Shown here piece after piece: positions 1 to 10,100 of a stretch of 64,000 nucleotides of DNA. Source of the DNA: Micromonospora sp. WMMD812 (GTDB taxonomy: Bacteria; Actinomycetota; Actinomycetes; Mycobacteriales; Micromonosporaceae); the NCBI RefSeq assembly GCF_027497215.1, contig NZ_CP114904.1, forward strand, positions 992,001 to 1,056,000, read 5' to 3'. Every line of letters begins with the position of its first letter. The stretch's first letter is position 1. A program made the position numbers and the translations under genes. Below the pieces are notes generated by a model. That model searched no databases and was not told the DNA's origin. It worked only from the letters and a program-made list of their open reading frames with translations.

Positions 1-292
1 CCACGGCGCCGTCGCCCAACTCGTCGGCCGGCCCGGGCAGGCCGGCCAGGAAGAGCCGGTCCGCCTCCTCGGCGGTCAGACCGGTCAGCCGGGTCCGCCA
101 CCCGTCGACCAGCTGATAGCCGCCGGCGTGCCCCGCCTCGCCGTAGAGCGGGATGCCGGCGGCGTGCAGGGACTCCACGTCCCGGTAGATGGTCCGGGTG
201 GAGACCTCCAGCCGCTCGGCGAGCTGGCCGGCGGTCATCCGGCCGTGCGCCTGCAGGAGCAGCAGGACGGAGAGAAGTCGACTGGCCCGCAC
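1..292 (-). CDS. YafY/DeoR-type HTH (WYL-family) regulator, N-terminal part
   Basis: The reading frame runs off the left edge of the window, so only about 97 N-terminal residues are visible. They form a DeoR-like winged helix: a hydrophobic first helix (LLSVLLLLQAHGRMTAGQLA), then the recognition segment LEVSTRTIYRDVESLHAAG and the wing GYQLVDGW. This arrangement is typical of YafY/WYL regulators, whose ligand-binding WYL domain would lie in the missing part. I chose the GTG at 292 because the helix-turn-helix begins directly after it. A perfect inverted repeat lies immediately upstream, between this gene and the divergent gene at 338. That suggests the protein controls itself and the two genes to its right (inference). 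Family call is firm; the ligand is unknown. Confidence 0.85.
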   Translation of the reverse strand, partial: MRASRLLSVLLLLQAHGRMTAGQLAERLEVSTRTIYRDVESLHAAGIPLYGEAGHAGGYQLVDGWRTRLTGLTAEEADRLFLAGLPGPADELGDGAV

Positions 293-296
293 TCCA

Positions 297-313
297 CTGA
301 CAGTACGTGTCAG
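297..313. promoter_or_regulatory. Perfect inverted repeat, likely regulator operator
   Basis: CTGACA-GTACG-TGTCAG, two perfect 6-bp arms with a 5-bp spacer. It sits 4 bp upstream of the GTG of the YafY-type regulator and 24 bp upstream of the divergent gene start. The position fits an operator shared by both directions. No binding data are implied. Confidence 0.6.
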
Positions 314-337
314 GGGAGCGTCCGTACCGTCCCGGGC

Positions 338-811
338 ATGGCATTTCGCGACAAGGACCTGCGCGTCCTGGGACCGGTCACGGTGACCGGCCGGCAGCTC
401 AAGCGCTACCACATCGACCAACCCGACCGACCGATCGAACCGGAGGTGGAGAAAGCGGCGTACGACCTGCTGCCGAGCCTGCTCCCGGGACCCGACGGCA
501 CCCCGCCCGCCGGCTGGGTGGTGCTGCACCGGGGCGCGGACACCGGCGCCTACCTGCTGGCGTACTGCTGGACCTGGGACAACGTGGTCGAGGTGCGGAT
601 CGCCGTGGCCGGTCAGCCGGCGCTGGACTGCCCGGACGAGGACCCGAGCCACTTCGTCCCGCTCGATCGGCCGGGCGTGGGCTGCGTCTGGGAGCTGGGC
701 GTGCTGGAGCACGAGCGGGCCGCCTGGATCCGGCACGTGCTCGCCCCGCAGCGGCCGGACGTCGAGGCGTACCTGGCCGACAGCCGCGCCGAGGGGCCGG
801 TGGGCCTCTGA
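338..811 (+). CDS. Conserved hypothetical protein, 157 aa
   Basis: A soluble protein of 157 residues with no signal peptide or membrane segment. Visible patterns are the N-terminal KDLRVLGPVTVTGRQLKRYH and a central WVVLHRGADTGAYLLAYCW strand-rich stretch; I do not recognise a named family. Start is the ATG at 338, directly after the divergent promoter with the palindrome. Its stop overlaps the ATG of the next gene by one base (TGATG), so the two are translationally coupled. By position it is probably under control of the YafY-type regulator to its left, which often governs small enzyme genes next door (inference). Confidence 0.7.
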   Translation: MAFRDKDLRVLGPVTVTGRQLKRYHIDQPDRPIEPEVEKAAYDLLPSLLPGPDGTPPAGWVVLHRGADTGAYLLAYCWTWDNVVEVRIAVAGQPALDCPDEDPSHFVPLDRPGVGCVWELGVLEHERAAWIRHVLAPQRPDVEAYLADSRAEGPVGL

Positions 812-1299
812 TGGGCGACTTCGACTTCTTCGTCGGCACCTGGGACGTGGTCAACCGGCGGCTGACCAAGCGGCACGTGGGCAGCGACGAGTGGGACGAG
901 TTCCCCGGCGTCTCGGTCGCCGGCAGCTTCTTCGGCGGCGCCGGCAGCTTCGACGAGATCACCTTTCCGACCAGGGGCTTCTCCGGCGCCACCGTCCGGA
1001 TCTCCGACCCGGCCGCCGGCACCTGGTCGATTTACTGGATGAACAGCCGGCACGGGGTGCTGGAGCTGCCGCCGGTGGTCGGCCGGTTCGTCGACGGCGT
1101 GGGCACCTTCTACGCCGACGACGTGGACGAGGGCCGGCCAGTGCGGTGCAGGTTCATCTGGTCCGGGATCACCGAGACCTCGTGCCGCTGGGAGCAGGCG
1201 TTCTCCACCGACGGCGAACGCACCTGGGAGACCAACTGGACGATGGACTTCACCCGGCGCGGCCCGGGTCAGGCGGGTGGGGGTGTGGTGCTGCGGTAG
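811..1299 (+). CDS. DUF1579-like small beta-barrel protein, 162 aa
   Basis: Opens with FDFFVGTWDVVNRRLTKR, the entry motif of calycin/lipocalin-like single-domain proteins such as DUF1579. It continues with alternating strands rich in aromatic residues (WSIYWMNSR, CRFIWSGI, WETNWTMDF). The ATG at 811 overlaps the stop of the upstream gene, indicating one operon. The 3' end overlaps the end of the convergent ethR gene by 31 bp. Function is unknown; proteins of this fold often bind small hydrophobic ligands or lipids (known of the fold, not shown here). Confidence 0.7.
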   Translation: MGDFDFFVGTWDVVNRRLTKRHVGSDEWDEFPGVSVAGSFFGGAGSFDEITFPTRGFSGATVRISDPAAGTWSIYWMNSRHGVLELPPVVGRFVDGVGTFYADDVDEGRPVRCRFIWSGITETSCRWEQAFSTDGERTWETNWTMDFTRRGPGQAGGGVVLR

Positions 1300-1931
1300 A
1301 TCGCCGACAACCACACGTCGAGCAGCACGTCCACCACGTCCGGCCCGGCGACGGCGGGCCCGTCGGCGGCGAACGCGGCGTAGATGACGCGTTCGTTCAT
1401 CGAGTTCAGCGCGATGGCGAGGTCCCGGGCGGGTGGGCCGCCCGGGGCCGCGCCGCGCTCCCGCTCGGCCCGGATGGCCGTCTCGGTGGCCTGCACCCAC
1501 CGTTCCAGCACCGCCGCCCAGAGCCGGCGCACCTCGGCGTTGGTGCCACGCACCTGCGCGCAGGCCAACGTCACCGCCTTGTGGGCCTGGAACGTGTCGT
1601 GGAACCGGCTGATCAGCTCCCGCCAGCGGGCCCGCGGGTCCTCCGCCAGCCGGTCCAGGACGTCGCCGGCCGCCGCGTCGGCCTCCTCGGTCACCCGGTC
1701 GAGCAGCGTGAGCAGCACCGCGTCCTTGGAGGGGAAGTAGAAGTAGAACGTCGGGCGGGAGATCCCGGCGCCGCGGGCCAGGTCGTCGATGGAGATCTCG
1801 GCGAACGGCCGCCGTTCCAGCAGCCGCTCGGCGGTGCGGAGGATCGCCAGCTCGCGGTGGTCGCCGGCGGACCGGGCGGCCCGCCGTCCGCGCGGGGTCG
1901 CACTCCCGCCGGCGGCACGGACGGTCGTCAT
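1269..1931 (-). CDS. ethR: TetR/AcrR-family repressor, EthR-like
   Basis: 220 aa, close to the size of Mycobacterium EthR. The N-terminal TetR helix-turn-helix is clear: DLARGAGISRPTFYFYFPSK, followed by DAVLLTLLDRV, and preceded by the basic PRGRRAARSAGDHRELAIL. I recognise this order from mycobacterial EthR, and the C-terminal NSMNERVIYAAFA matches as well. It is divergent from an EthA-like monooxygenase gene, with 111 bp between the starts. That gap holds a 35-bp perfect palindrome which overlaps the -35 regions of both promoters. The role is therefore repression of itself and ethA, relieved by a hydrophobic ligand (established for EthR, inferred here). Confidence 0.92.
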   Translation of the reverse strand: MTTVRAAGGSATPRGRRAARSAGDHRELAILRTAERLLERRPFAEISIDDLARGAGISRPTFYFYFPSKDAVLLTLLDRVTEEADAAAGDVLDRLAEDPRARWRELISRFHDTFQAHKAVTLACAQVRGTNAEVRRLWAAVLERWVQATETAIRAERERGAAPGGPPARDLAIALNSMNERVIYAAFAADGPAVAGPDVVDVLLDVWLSAIYRSTTPPPA

Positions 1932-1939
1932 GGCCGTCG

Positions 1940-1967
1940 ATCCTATCGCGGTTCAACACCCTGTCGA
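1940..1967 (-). promoter_or_regulatory. ethR promoter
   Basis: On the minus strand a TCGACA (1967-1962) and a TAGGAT (1945-1940) are separated by 16 bp. The -10 lies 8 nt before the ATG at 1931, so the mRNA is probably leaderless. The -35 hexamer is inside the left arm of the palindrome, consistent with autorepression. Confidence 0.5.
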
Positions 1968-1987
1968 GTGAGTCGACAGGGTGTTGA
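1953..1987. promoter_or_regulatory. EthR-type operator, 35-bp perfect palindrome
   Basis: TCAACACCCTGTCGA - GTGAG - TCGACAGGGTGTTGA: two perfect 15-bp arms around 5 bp. It contains TGTCGA/TCGACA half-sites like those I recall from the mycobacterial ethA-ethR operator. It covers the -35 boxes of both divergent promoters. Confidence 0.8.
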
Positions 1988-2013
1988 CCGGCGTCGACGG
2001 TGGTGGATAAGGT
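1984..2013 (+). promoter_or_regulatory. ethA operon promoter
   Basis: TTGACC (1984-1989) and TAAGGT (2008-2013) with an 18-bp spacer. The first four bases of the -35 are the end of the right operator arm, so bound repressor would block polymerase. A GGGAG ribosome-binding site at 2033-2037 precedes the ATG at 2043. Confidence 0.5.
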
Positions 2014-2042
2014 CCGGTCCACCGCCACCATCGGGAGATGCC

Positions 2043-3519
<1,477 letters not shown>

Positions 3520-3527
<8 letters not shown>

Positions 3528-4464
3528 ATTCGACTTCGCCGACGGCACCGCCCTGGTCACCGGCGCCGCCAGCGGCATCGGCGAAGCCCTGGCCCACGCG
3601 CTGGTCCGCCGCGGCAGCCACCTCGTCCTGCTCGACCGGGACGCCGCCCGGCTCGACGGCGTGGCCTCGGCCCTGCGCGCCGCGTACCCCGACCGCCAGC
3701 TCGCCACCTACCTGGTCGACCTGGCCGATCCGGCGGCGACGGCCCGGGTGGCCGCCGAGGTCCGGCAGCGGCACCCGCGGGTCCGGCTGCTGATCAACAA
3801 CGCCGGAGTGGCCCTCGGCGGCCGCTTCGACCAGGTGACCTTCGAGGAGTTCAGCTGGGTCGTCGACATCAACTTCCGGGCCGTGGCGCAGCTGACCCAC
3901 GCGCTGCTGCCCGCGCTGAAGGCCGAGTCCGGCGCACACCTGGTCAACGTGTCCAGCCTCTTCGGGCTGATGGCGCCGCCCGGGCAGACCGCCTACTCGG
4001 CGAGCAAGTTCGCCGTCCGGGGCTTCACCGAGGCGTTGCGGCCCGAGCTCGCCGAGAACGGGATCGGGGTCACCTCGGTGCACCCCGGCGGCATCAACAC
4101 CCGCATCGCGGCCAACGCCCGGATCGGCAGCGGTGTCGACCACACCGAGTACGAGCGGGGCCGGCGGCAGTTCGAGAAGCTGCTCACCATCCCGCCGGCC
4201 AGGGCCGCCGAGGTGATCCTGCGGGCCGTCTCCCGACGCCGGGGCCGGGTGCTGATCGGCTGGTCTGCGAAGCTCCCGGACCTGTTGGTCCGGGTGGCGC
4301 CGGCCTCGTACCACCGGGTCCTCGCCCTCGGTCTCAAGCGCACGACCATCGGCTCGGCGCCGGGCGTCACCACCGCGCCGACCCCGCCGGCGCCGGCGGC
4401 CGCCGTACCCACCCCGCGGTCCGCCCCGGCGCCGACCGCCGACACCGCCAGGGAGTCAGCGTGA
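3520..4464 (+). CDS. Short-chain dehydrogenase/reductase
   Basis: 314 aa classical-type SDR with a C-terminal extension. TGAASGIG (14-21) binds the nucleotide, NNAG is at 94-97, and the catalytic pair is Y159/K163 in YSASKFAVRGF with the serine in VNVSS about 14 residues before. The GTG start lies inside the end of ethA (8-bp overlap) and the stop overlaps the hydrolase start (GTGA), so expression is coupled. In this setting it may make the ketone substrate of EthA from a secondary alcohol (inference). The last 40 residues are a Pro/Ala/Thr tail of low complexity. Mycobacterial mymA clusters also combine a monooxygenase with an SDR and a lipase. Confidence 0.88.
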
Positions 4465-5468
4465 GCGCCGACCGTGCGAACCCCGCCGCCGCGAACGGAA
4501 CGGCCGCCTCCGTGAGCACCCCGGACCGCCCCCGCCACGTCACCGTCGCCGGGCGCCGGGTCCGCCACCGGGTCGACGGCGACGGCCCGCCGGTGGTGCT
4601 GCTGCACGGCATCGGCCGGACCCTGCGCGACTTCACCGAACAGCACGAGCTGCTCGCACAGGGGTTCCGAGTGCACAGCGTCGACCTGCCCGGCTACGGC
4701 GGGTCGCTGCCGATGGCCGGGCCGCACGGCCTACCGGGGCTGGCCCGCTTCGTCGGCGACTACCTCGACGCGGTCGGCGTCGACCGGCCCGCGCACATGG
4801 TCGGCAACTCGCTCGGCGGCGCGGTCGCCATGCAGCTGGCCGTCACCGAACCGGCGCGGGTCGCCAGCCTCGCGCTGGTCGGCAGCGCTGGCTTCGGCCG
4901 GGAGGTGACCCTGGCGCTGCGGCTGCTTGCGCTGCGCCCGCTGGGCCGGATGCTGCTGCGTCCCAACCGGAACGCCGCCCGGCGCGTCGAACGGGCGCTC
5001 TTCCACGACCCGGCGTTCGCGACCGCCGAGCGGATCGCGTACGCCCTGGAGGTCGCCCGCCAGCCCTACGCCGCGCGGGTCATGCTGGAGACCCTGCGGA
5101 GCCTGGGCGGCTTCCGCGGCGCCCGGCCACAGTGGCGGGAGGAGCTGCTGACCCGGGTGGCGGAGTTGGACGTGCCGACGCTGGTCGTCTGGGGCGACCG
5201 CGACCTGATCCTGCCGGCGGCCCACCTCGACGCCGCCCGCGCCCGGCTGCCGCGGGCCCGCACCCACCTGTTCCGCGACTGCGGGCACATGCCGCAGATC
5301 GAACGGGCCGAGGAGTTCCACCGGCTGCTGCTCGACTTCTGGGCCGCGCCCGCCGACGCCGCACCGATCACGACCGGCGACCAGGCCGGCGCAGGGGAGA
5401 GTCTCACGGCGACCATCGACGACCCCCGCGACGCCACCCGGCGCCGACCCGCCCCGGAGGCGGGCTGA
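4461..5468 (+). CDS. Alpha/beta-fold hydrolase (esterase/lipase-like)
   Basis: 335 aa. The oxyanion region LLHGIGRTLRDF is at about 47-58, the nucleophile elbow GNSLGG at 115-120 with Ser117, the acid in VVWGDRDLILP and the histidine in RDCGHMPQIE, so the catalytic triad is complete. There is no signal peptide; the first 25 residues are Ala/Pro-rich and poorly conserved-looking, so a start further in (GTG 4515) is possible. It overlaps the SDR stop by 4 bp. The likely job is hydrolysis of the ester or lactone made by the EthA-like enzyme (inference from the operon). Confidence 0.87.
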   Translation: MSADRANPAAANGTAASVSTPDRPRHVTVAGRRVRHRVDGDGPPVVLLHGIGRTLRDFTEQHELLAQGFRVHSVDLPGYGGSLPMAGPHGLPGLARFVGDYLDAVGVDRPAHMVGNSLGGAVAMQLAVTEPARVASLALVGSAGFGREVTLALRLLALRPLGRMLLRPNRNAARRVERALFHDPAFATAERIAYALEVARQPYAARVMLETLRSLGGFRGARPQWREELLTRVAELDVPTLVVWGDRDLILPAAHLDAARARLPRARTHLFRDCGHMPQIERAEEFHRLLLDFWAAPADAAPITTGDQAGAGESLTATIDDPRDATRRRPAPEAG

Positions 5469-5505
5469 GGGCCGCGAGCCGGGTGTCGTCCCGCTGCTCC
5501 GTCGG

Positions 5506-6708
5506 TCAGGACGCCAGCGGGCCGGCCGCCGCGGCATCCGCTTCCTCGCCGGTCCGCGCGTTGAGCGGCCGGCGGGCCAGCACGGTGACCACCACCAGAA
5601 GGAACAGCAGCGCCGCCACGAGGTGCACCGGCGCGGGGCCGAGCGGGGCGAGCAGCGTCAGAGCCGCGGTGATCGGGAAGGCCGTGACCAGCAGCCCGCG
5701 ATCCCGCCGGCGGACGTGCACCGCCCAGACCACGAGCAGGTAGACCGCGACCGGCACGGCTACCGCGTACCCGACGACGGTGCCGGAGACGTGCGCCGTG
5801 TGCCGCTCGTGGTCGACCGCCACCGCCAGGCCCGCACCGACGGCGGCGATCGAAGCGAAGATCAGGTAGTGGCCGTACCCCCAGACCAGCGAATCGCGCA
5901 GCCGGGTCGACACCTCGACCGGCCGGTCGAAGTAGACCCACCACAGCGCGAACACGATCACCGCGCCGGCCGCGGCGAGTGACCAGAGGCCGTGCTCACC
6001 GGCGTCCACCCCGGTCTGGATGGCCAGCGAGATGGCCAGCACCGCCTCGCCGAGGACGATCAGGGTGAACAGGCCATACCGCTCGACGATGTGCCGCGGG
6101 TGCCACGGGGTCATCCCGGACCGCTCGGCGAACACCGGGACCAGGACGTCGGCGAGCGCCAGCACCAGGAACGAGGCCAGCCGCCAGTCCTCGGGCAGGA
6201 ACAGCCGGAGCAACCAGCCCGACTGCACGACGGTGACCCCGATCGCGTACCGGATCGCGGCGACACGGTGGTCGGGGTCGCCGGCCGCCGCGCGGATCCA
6301 GTGCGCCACCGCGGCCAGCCGCATCACCACGTACCCGTAGGTGATCGCGGTGAAGTCGCCCTCGGTGAAGGCACGCGGCACACCGGCGGCGATGATCAGC
6401 GCGCCGGCGATCTGCACCAGCGTGGTGATCCGGTAGACGTCGTCGTCCGTGTCGTACGCGGAGGCGAACCAGGTGAAGTTCATCCAGGACCACCAGATCG
6501 CGAAGAACACCATCAGGTAGCTGGTCACCGCGTGACCGATGTGGTCCTCCGACACGTCGTGGTGCAGGCTGGCGGCCGCCTGCGCCACCGCCACCACGAA
6601 ACACAGGTCGAAGAAGAGCTCCAGCGGCGTGGCCGTGCGGTGCGGCTCGTCCGGGCGGCGGGCCGTCATCCGCCGGTACCAGGGGTGCGCGGATCGGGTC
6701 TGCGTCAC
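5506..6708 (-). CDS. Low temperature requirement A (LtrA) family membrane protein
   Basis: 400 aa, mostly hydrophobic with about ten predicted membrane segments. The diagnostic opening is TATPLELFFDLCFVVAVAQA, followed by IWWSWMNFTWFASAYDTDD and further in by ERYGLFTLIVLGEAVLAIS, all typical of LtrA. The molecular function of the family is not settled; the name comes from a Listeria cold-growth mutant. Start could be the ATG at 6708 or the later ATG at codon 15 (MTARRPDEPH). It is transcribed alone, converging on the ethA operon with only 37 bp between stops. A tail of charged and Ala-rich residues closes the protein. Confidence 0.88.
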   Translation of the reverse strand: MTQTRSAHPWYRRMTARRPDEPHRTATPLELFFDLCFVVAVAQAAASLHHDVSEDHIGHAVTSYLMVFFAIWWSWMNFTWFASAYDTDDDVYRITTLVQIAGALIIAAGVPRAFTEGDFTAITYGYVVMRLAAVAHWIRAAAGDPDHRVAAIRYAIGVTVVQSGWLLRLFLPEDWRLASFLVLALADVLVPVFAERSGMTPWHPRHIVERYGLFTLIVLGEAVLAISLAIQTGVDAGEHGLWSLAAAGAVIVFALWWVYFDRPVEVSTRLRDSLVWGYGHYLIFASIAAVGAGLAVAVDHERHTAHVSGTVVGYAVAVPVAVYLLVVWAVHVRRRDRGLLVTAFPITAALTLLAPLGPAPVHLVAALLFLLVVVTVLARRPLNARTGEEADAAAAGPLAS

Positions 6709-6851
6709 GGATGCTCCTCGGGGCGGCCACGGGTCGCCCCACGATAGCCAGCCGACCGGCCGGACGAGCCACGGATTCCGTCGGCGGCGCCGTGCGCGGC
6801 CCGAGCCCGATCTGGCAGGTGCGGGCGGCGCCCGGGCGGGAAAGCGCCCGC

Positions 6852-7949
6852 ATGGCCGACGACGCGCTGACCCTCTTCCTCGCCGGGGACGTGATGACCG
6901 GCCGCGGCGTGGACGCGGTGCTGCCCCACCCGGGGCCGCCTGAGCTGTGGGAGGAGCTGGTCCACGACGCGCGCGAGTACGTCGGCCTGGCCGAGCGGGT
7001 CAACGGGCCCGTGCCCCGACCGGTGCCGCCGGCCTGGCCGTGGGGCGACGCCCTGGCGCTCCTGGACGATGTGCGGCCGGACGTGCGGATCGTCAACCTG
7101 GAGACGGCGGTGACCGGACGCGGGAGGCACGCGCCGGGCAAGGCCGTGCACTACCGGATGCACCCTGGCAACCTGCCGTGCCTCACCGCGGCCGGCATCG
7201 ACGTGTGCGCGTTGGCCAACAACCACGTGCTCGACTTCGGGCCGGTCGGCCTCACCGACACGCTCGACGCGCTGACGGCCGCCGGCGTCGCGAGCGTCGG
7301 CGCCGGCCGGGACGCCGCGTCGGCGTGGCGGCCGGCCCGGACGGTGCTCGCGGGAGGCCGAGGCCTGCTGGTCTTCTCGGTCGCCGCGCCGTCCAGCGGG
7401 GTGCCGTCGACCTGGGCCGCGAGCCCGGACGGGCCCGGCGTCGCCTACCTGCCGGAGGTCTCCGCCGCCTCGGCCGACGCCCTCGCCGAGCGGATCCGCG
7501 CCCAGGCCGGGCCGGCGGACCGGGTGGTGGTCTCCGTGCACTGGGGGTCCAACTGGGGGTACGACGTGCCGGCGGAGCAGCGCGCGTTCGCGCGCCGGCT
7601 GCTCGACGCGGGGGTCGACGTGCTGCACGGGCACTCCTCGCACCACCCGCGGCCGGTGGAGGTGCACCACGGTCGGCTGATCCTGTACGGCTGCGGCGAC
7701 CTGATCGACGACTACGAGGGGATCAGCGGTCAGGAGGCGTACCGGCCGGAGCTGCGGCTGCTCTGGCTGCCGACCCTCGACGCCGCCACCGGCGAGCTGC
7801 GCGACCTGCGGGCGGCGCCGGTGCGGATGCGCCGGATGCGACTGGAACGGGCCGCCCCGGCCGAGGCGGACTGGCTCGCCGACCTGCTCACCCGGCTGGG
7901 GGAGCGGTTCGGGGTGGCGCCCGACGGGCTGCTGCGCCTGGTCCGCTGA
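6852..7949 (+). CDS. CapA-family metallophosphoesterase-like protein
   Basis: 365 aa. The family signature is present in order: FLAGDVMTGRGVD at the N-terminus, NLETAVTG, ALANNHVLDFG, VVSVHWGSNWGYD and HGHSSHHPRPVEVHHGRLI. These are the metal-binding Asp, Asn and His segments of the poly-gamma-glutamate biosynthesis CapA fold. Solitary copies are common in actinobacteria and no capB/capC genes are nearby, so capsule synthesis cannot be claimed; a phosphoesterase role is a reasonable guess. No signal peptide is visible, so it would act in the cytoplasm. Start is the ATG at 6852, just before the conserved first strand. It faces the LtrA gene across a 143-bp divergent region. Confidence 0.85.
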   Translation: MADDALTLFLAGDVMTGRGVDAVLPHPGPPELWEELVHDAREYVGLAERVNGPVPRPVPPAWPWGDALALLDDVRPDVRIVNLETAVTGRGRHAPGKAVHYRMHPGNLPCLTAAGIDVCALANNHVLDFGPVGLTDTLDALTAAGVASVGAGRDAASAWRPARTVLAGGRGLLVFSVAAPSSGVPSTWAASPDGPGVAYLPEVSAASADALAERIRAQAGPADRVVVSVHWGSNWGYDVPAEQRAFARRLLDAGVDVLHGHSSHHPRPVEVHHGRLILYGCGDLIDDYEGISGQEAYRPELRLLWLPTLDAATGELRDLRAAPVRMRRMRLERAAPAEADWLADLLTRLGERFGVAPDGLLRLVR

Positions 7950-8046
7950 GGTGCGGGCCGGGGGCCAATTCGCCCCGGTCCGTGGTTCCCGCCACGTTCC
8001 CGACGACCGCGTCGGCGTCTCCACCCGGGGAACGCATCATAGATAC

Positions 8047-8739
8047 ATGACGCATCCCTCTCCGGCGGGCCAGCCGGCGCCAGTTGCGGCGGCCTCGGCC
8101 CGCGCTGCCACGCCCTCCGCCGCCGAGCGCGCCTACCGGTACCTCAAGGGCGCGATCCTGGAACAGGTCTACCCGGGCGGGCTGCTGGTCAGCGAGGGCG
8201 AGATCGCCGAGGCGACCGGGGTCTCCCGTACGCCGGTGCGCGAGGCGCTGCTCCGCCTGGAGGCGGAGGGGCTGGTCAAGCTCTACCCGAAGCGGGGCGC
8301 CCTGATCCGGCCGGTCTCCGCACGGGAGATCACCGACGTGATCGAGGCCCGTCGGCTGGTCGAGCTGCACGCCGCCGAGCGGGTCTGGCCGCGCCGGGCG
8401 GAGCTGAAGGCCGACCTCGGCCGCTGGCTGGCCGAGATGCGGACGGCGCACGCCGCCGGGGACCTCACCGCGCTGATGGCCGCCGACCGGGCCTTCCACG
8501 CCGCCGTGGTGGACGCCGCCGGCAACGAGATCCTCGCCGAGCTGTACCAGCGCCTGCGCGATCGGCAGCTGCGGATGGGCGAGGCCAGTTTCCGCCTCTC
8601 ACCCGGCTGGGCGGAGGTGGCGCTGACCGAGCACGCCGCGCAGCTCGCCCTGCTCGACGACGAGGATCCGGAGCGCTGGCTGGCCGCTGTCGCCGCGCAC
8701 ATCGACACGGCCGCCACCATGCTGCGGACGCTGCGGTGA
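8047..8739 (+). CDS. GntR-family regulator (FCD/FadR type)
   Basis: 230 aa. The winged helix is complete: AYRYLKGAILEQVYPGG, then EGEIAEATGVSRTPVREALLRLEAEGLVKLYPKRGA, the classic GntR core. The C-terminal half (ITDVIEARRLVELHAAERV, DRAFHAAVVDAAGN, LTEHAAQLALLDDED) is the all-helical FCD ligand domain, including the D/H residues that often hold a metal. The stop overlaps the MFS gene start (GTGA), so the transporter is almost certainly in the same operon and a ligand imported or exported by it may be the effector (inference). The 25-residue N-terminal Ala/Pro stretch is probably disordered. Confidence 0.88.
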   Translation: MTHPSPAGQPAPVAAASARAATPSAAERAYRYLKGAILEQVYPGGLLVSEGEIAEATGVSRTPVREALLRLEAEGLVKLYPKRGALIRPVSAREITDVIEARRLVELHAAERVWPRRAELKADLGRWLAEMRTAHAAGDLTALMAADRAFHAAVVDAAGNEILAELYQRLRDRQLRMGEASFRLSPGWAEVALTEHAAQLALLDDEDPERWLAAVAAHIDTAATMLRTLR

Positions 8740-10100
8740 GCGCGGCCCCCGCCGCACCTGCCGTTCCCCGCCGATCCGCCGTCCTGGTCTGGGGCGTGGC
8801 GCTGACCGCGTACGTGGCCGCGGTCTTCCACCGCAGCTCGCTCGGGGTCACCGGGGTCGACGCCGCCCACCGCTTCGACATCAACGCGTCCGCGCTCGCC
8901 ACCTTCTCCGTCGCCCAGCTGGCCGTGTACGCGGCGATGCAGGTCCCTGTCGGGGTGCTGATCGACCGGTTCGGCTCGCGCCGGCTGCTGGTCGCCGGCG
9001 GCGCCCTGATGGTCGCCGGCCAGCTCTGCTTCGCCCTCGCCACGGACGTCCGGCTCGCCGTGGCGGCCCGGATCCTGGTCGGCCTCGGCGACGCGATGAC
9101 CTTCATCAGCGTGCTGCGGATCGTGACGTTCTGGTTCCCCGGCCGGGCCAACCCGCTCATCGTGCAGCTCACCGGCACGCTCGGCCAGCTCGGCGCGATC
9201 CTCGGCGCCGTACCGCTGGTGGCCCTGCTGCACCACGCCGGCTGGACCCCGGCATTCCTCGTCGCCGCGGCGTTCGGCGCGACGGCCGTGCTGCTCGTGC
9301 TCGCCGCCGTGCGGGACACTCCGCACCGGGAGACCCTGGCCGGTCCGCCACCCCGGTTCGCCGACGTCCGCCGGGAGCTGGCCACCGCCTGGGCCCAGCC
9401 CGGCACCCGGCTGGGTCTGTGGACACACTTCGTCACCCAGTTCTCCGGCGCGGTCTTCGCGCTGCTCTGGGGCTATCCGTTCCTGGTGCAGGCCCAGGGT
9501 CGGACGCCCACCGCCGCGGCGGCCCTGCTCACGCTGATGACCGTCGCCGGGCTGCTGGTCGGGCCGGTCCTCGCCCATCTCTGCGCCCGGCACCCGTTCC
9601 GCCGGTCGGTGCTGGTCTTCACGGTGGTCGCCGCCACCGCGACGGTGTGGGGGGTCGTGCTCAGCTGGCCCGGGCCGGCGCCGCAGTGGCTCCTGGTGGT
9701 GCTGGTGCTGGTGCTCGCGGTCAACGGACCCGCCTCGATCATCGGCTTCGACTACGCCCGTACGTTCAATCCCACGCACCGCATCGGCAGCGCCACCGGC
9801 ATCGTCAACGTCGGAGGCTTCGTCGCCTCGATCGTGCTGGTGCTCGCCGTCGGCGCGGTGCTCGACCTGACGACCCCGGCCGGGCGCGACACGCCCGACC
9901 TGACCGCGTTCCGCTGGGCCTTCGCCGTGCAGTACGCGCTCTGGGCGCTCGGCGCGGTCCAGGTGCTCCGCTATCGCAACGCCGCTCGCCGCCAGCTCGC
10001 CGCCGCCGCGTCCGCGCCGTCCACGCGTGCGGCGGACCGGGTCGCGGTGCGCGCGCCGGGCGGCGTCAGTGGTGCAGGCGGCGGTGCCGGCGGTGGGTGA
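8736..10100 (+). CDS. Major facilitator superfamily transporter
   Basis: 454 aa with roughly twelve hydrophobic segments and the loop-2 motif GVLIDRFGSRRLLVAGG, the standard MFS signature. The segment FHRSSLGVTGVDAAHRF and the conserved AARILVGLGDAMTFISVLRIV resemble actinobacterial nitrate/sugar-acid type MFS carriers, but substrate cannot be read from sequence. The GTG start overlaps the GntR stop, so both are cotranscribed. The last 50 residues are a soluble Ala/Gly tail. Its 3' end overlaps the 3' end of the convergent DoxX-like gene by 35 bp. Confidence 0.87.
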   Translation: MSAAPAAPAVPRRSAVLVWGVALTAYVAAVFHRSSLGVTGVDAAHRFDINASALATFSVAQLAVYAAMQVPVGVLIDRFGSRRLLVAGGALMVAGQLCFALATDVRLAVAARILVGLGDAMTFISVLRIVTFWFPGRANPLIVQLTGTLGQLGAILGAVPLVALLHHAGWTPAFLVAAAFGATAVLLVLAAVRDTPHRETLAGPPPRFADVRRELATAWAQPGTRLGLWTHFVTQFSGAVFALLWGYPFLVQAQGRTPTAAAALLTLMTVAGLLVGPVLAHLCARHPFRRSVLVFTVVAATATVWGVVLSWPGPAPQWLLVVLVLVLAVNGPASIIGFDYARTFNPTHRIGSATGIVNVGGFVASIVLVLAVGAVLDLTTPAGRDTPDLTAFRWAFAVQYALWALGAVQVLRYRNAARRQLAAAASAPSTRAADRVAVRAPGGVSGAGGGAGGG

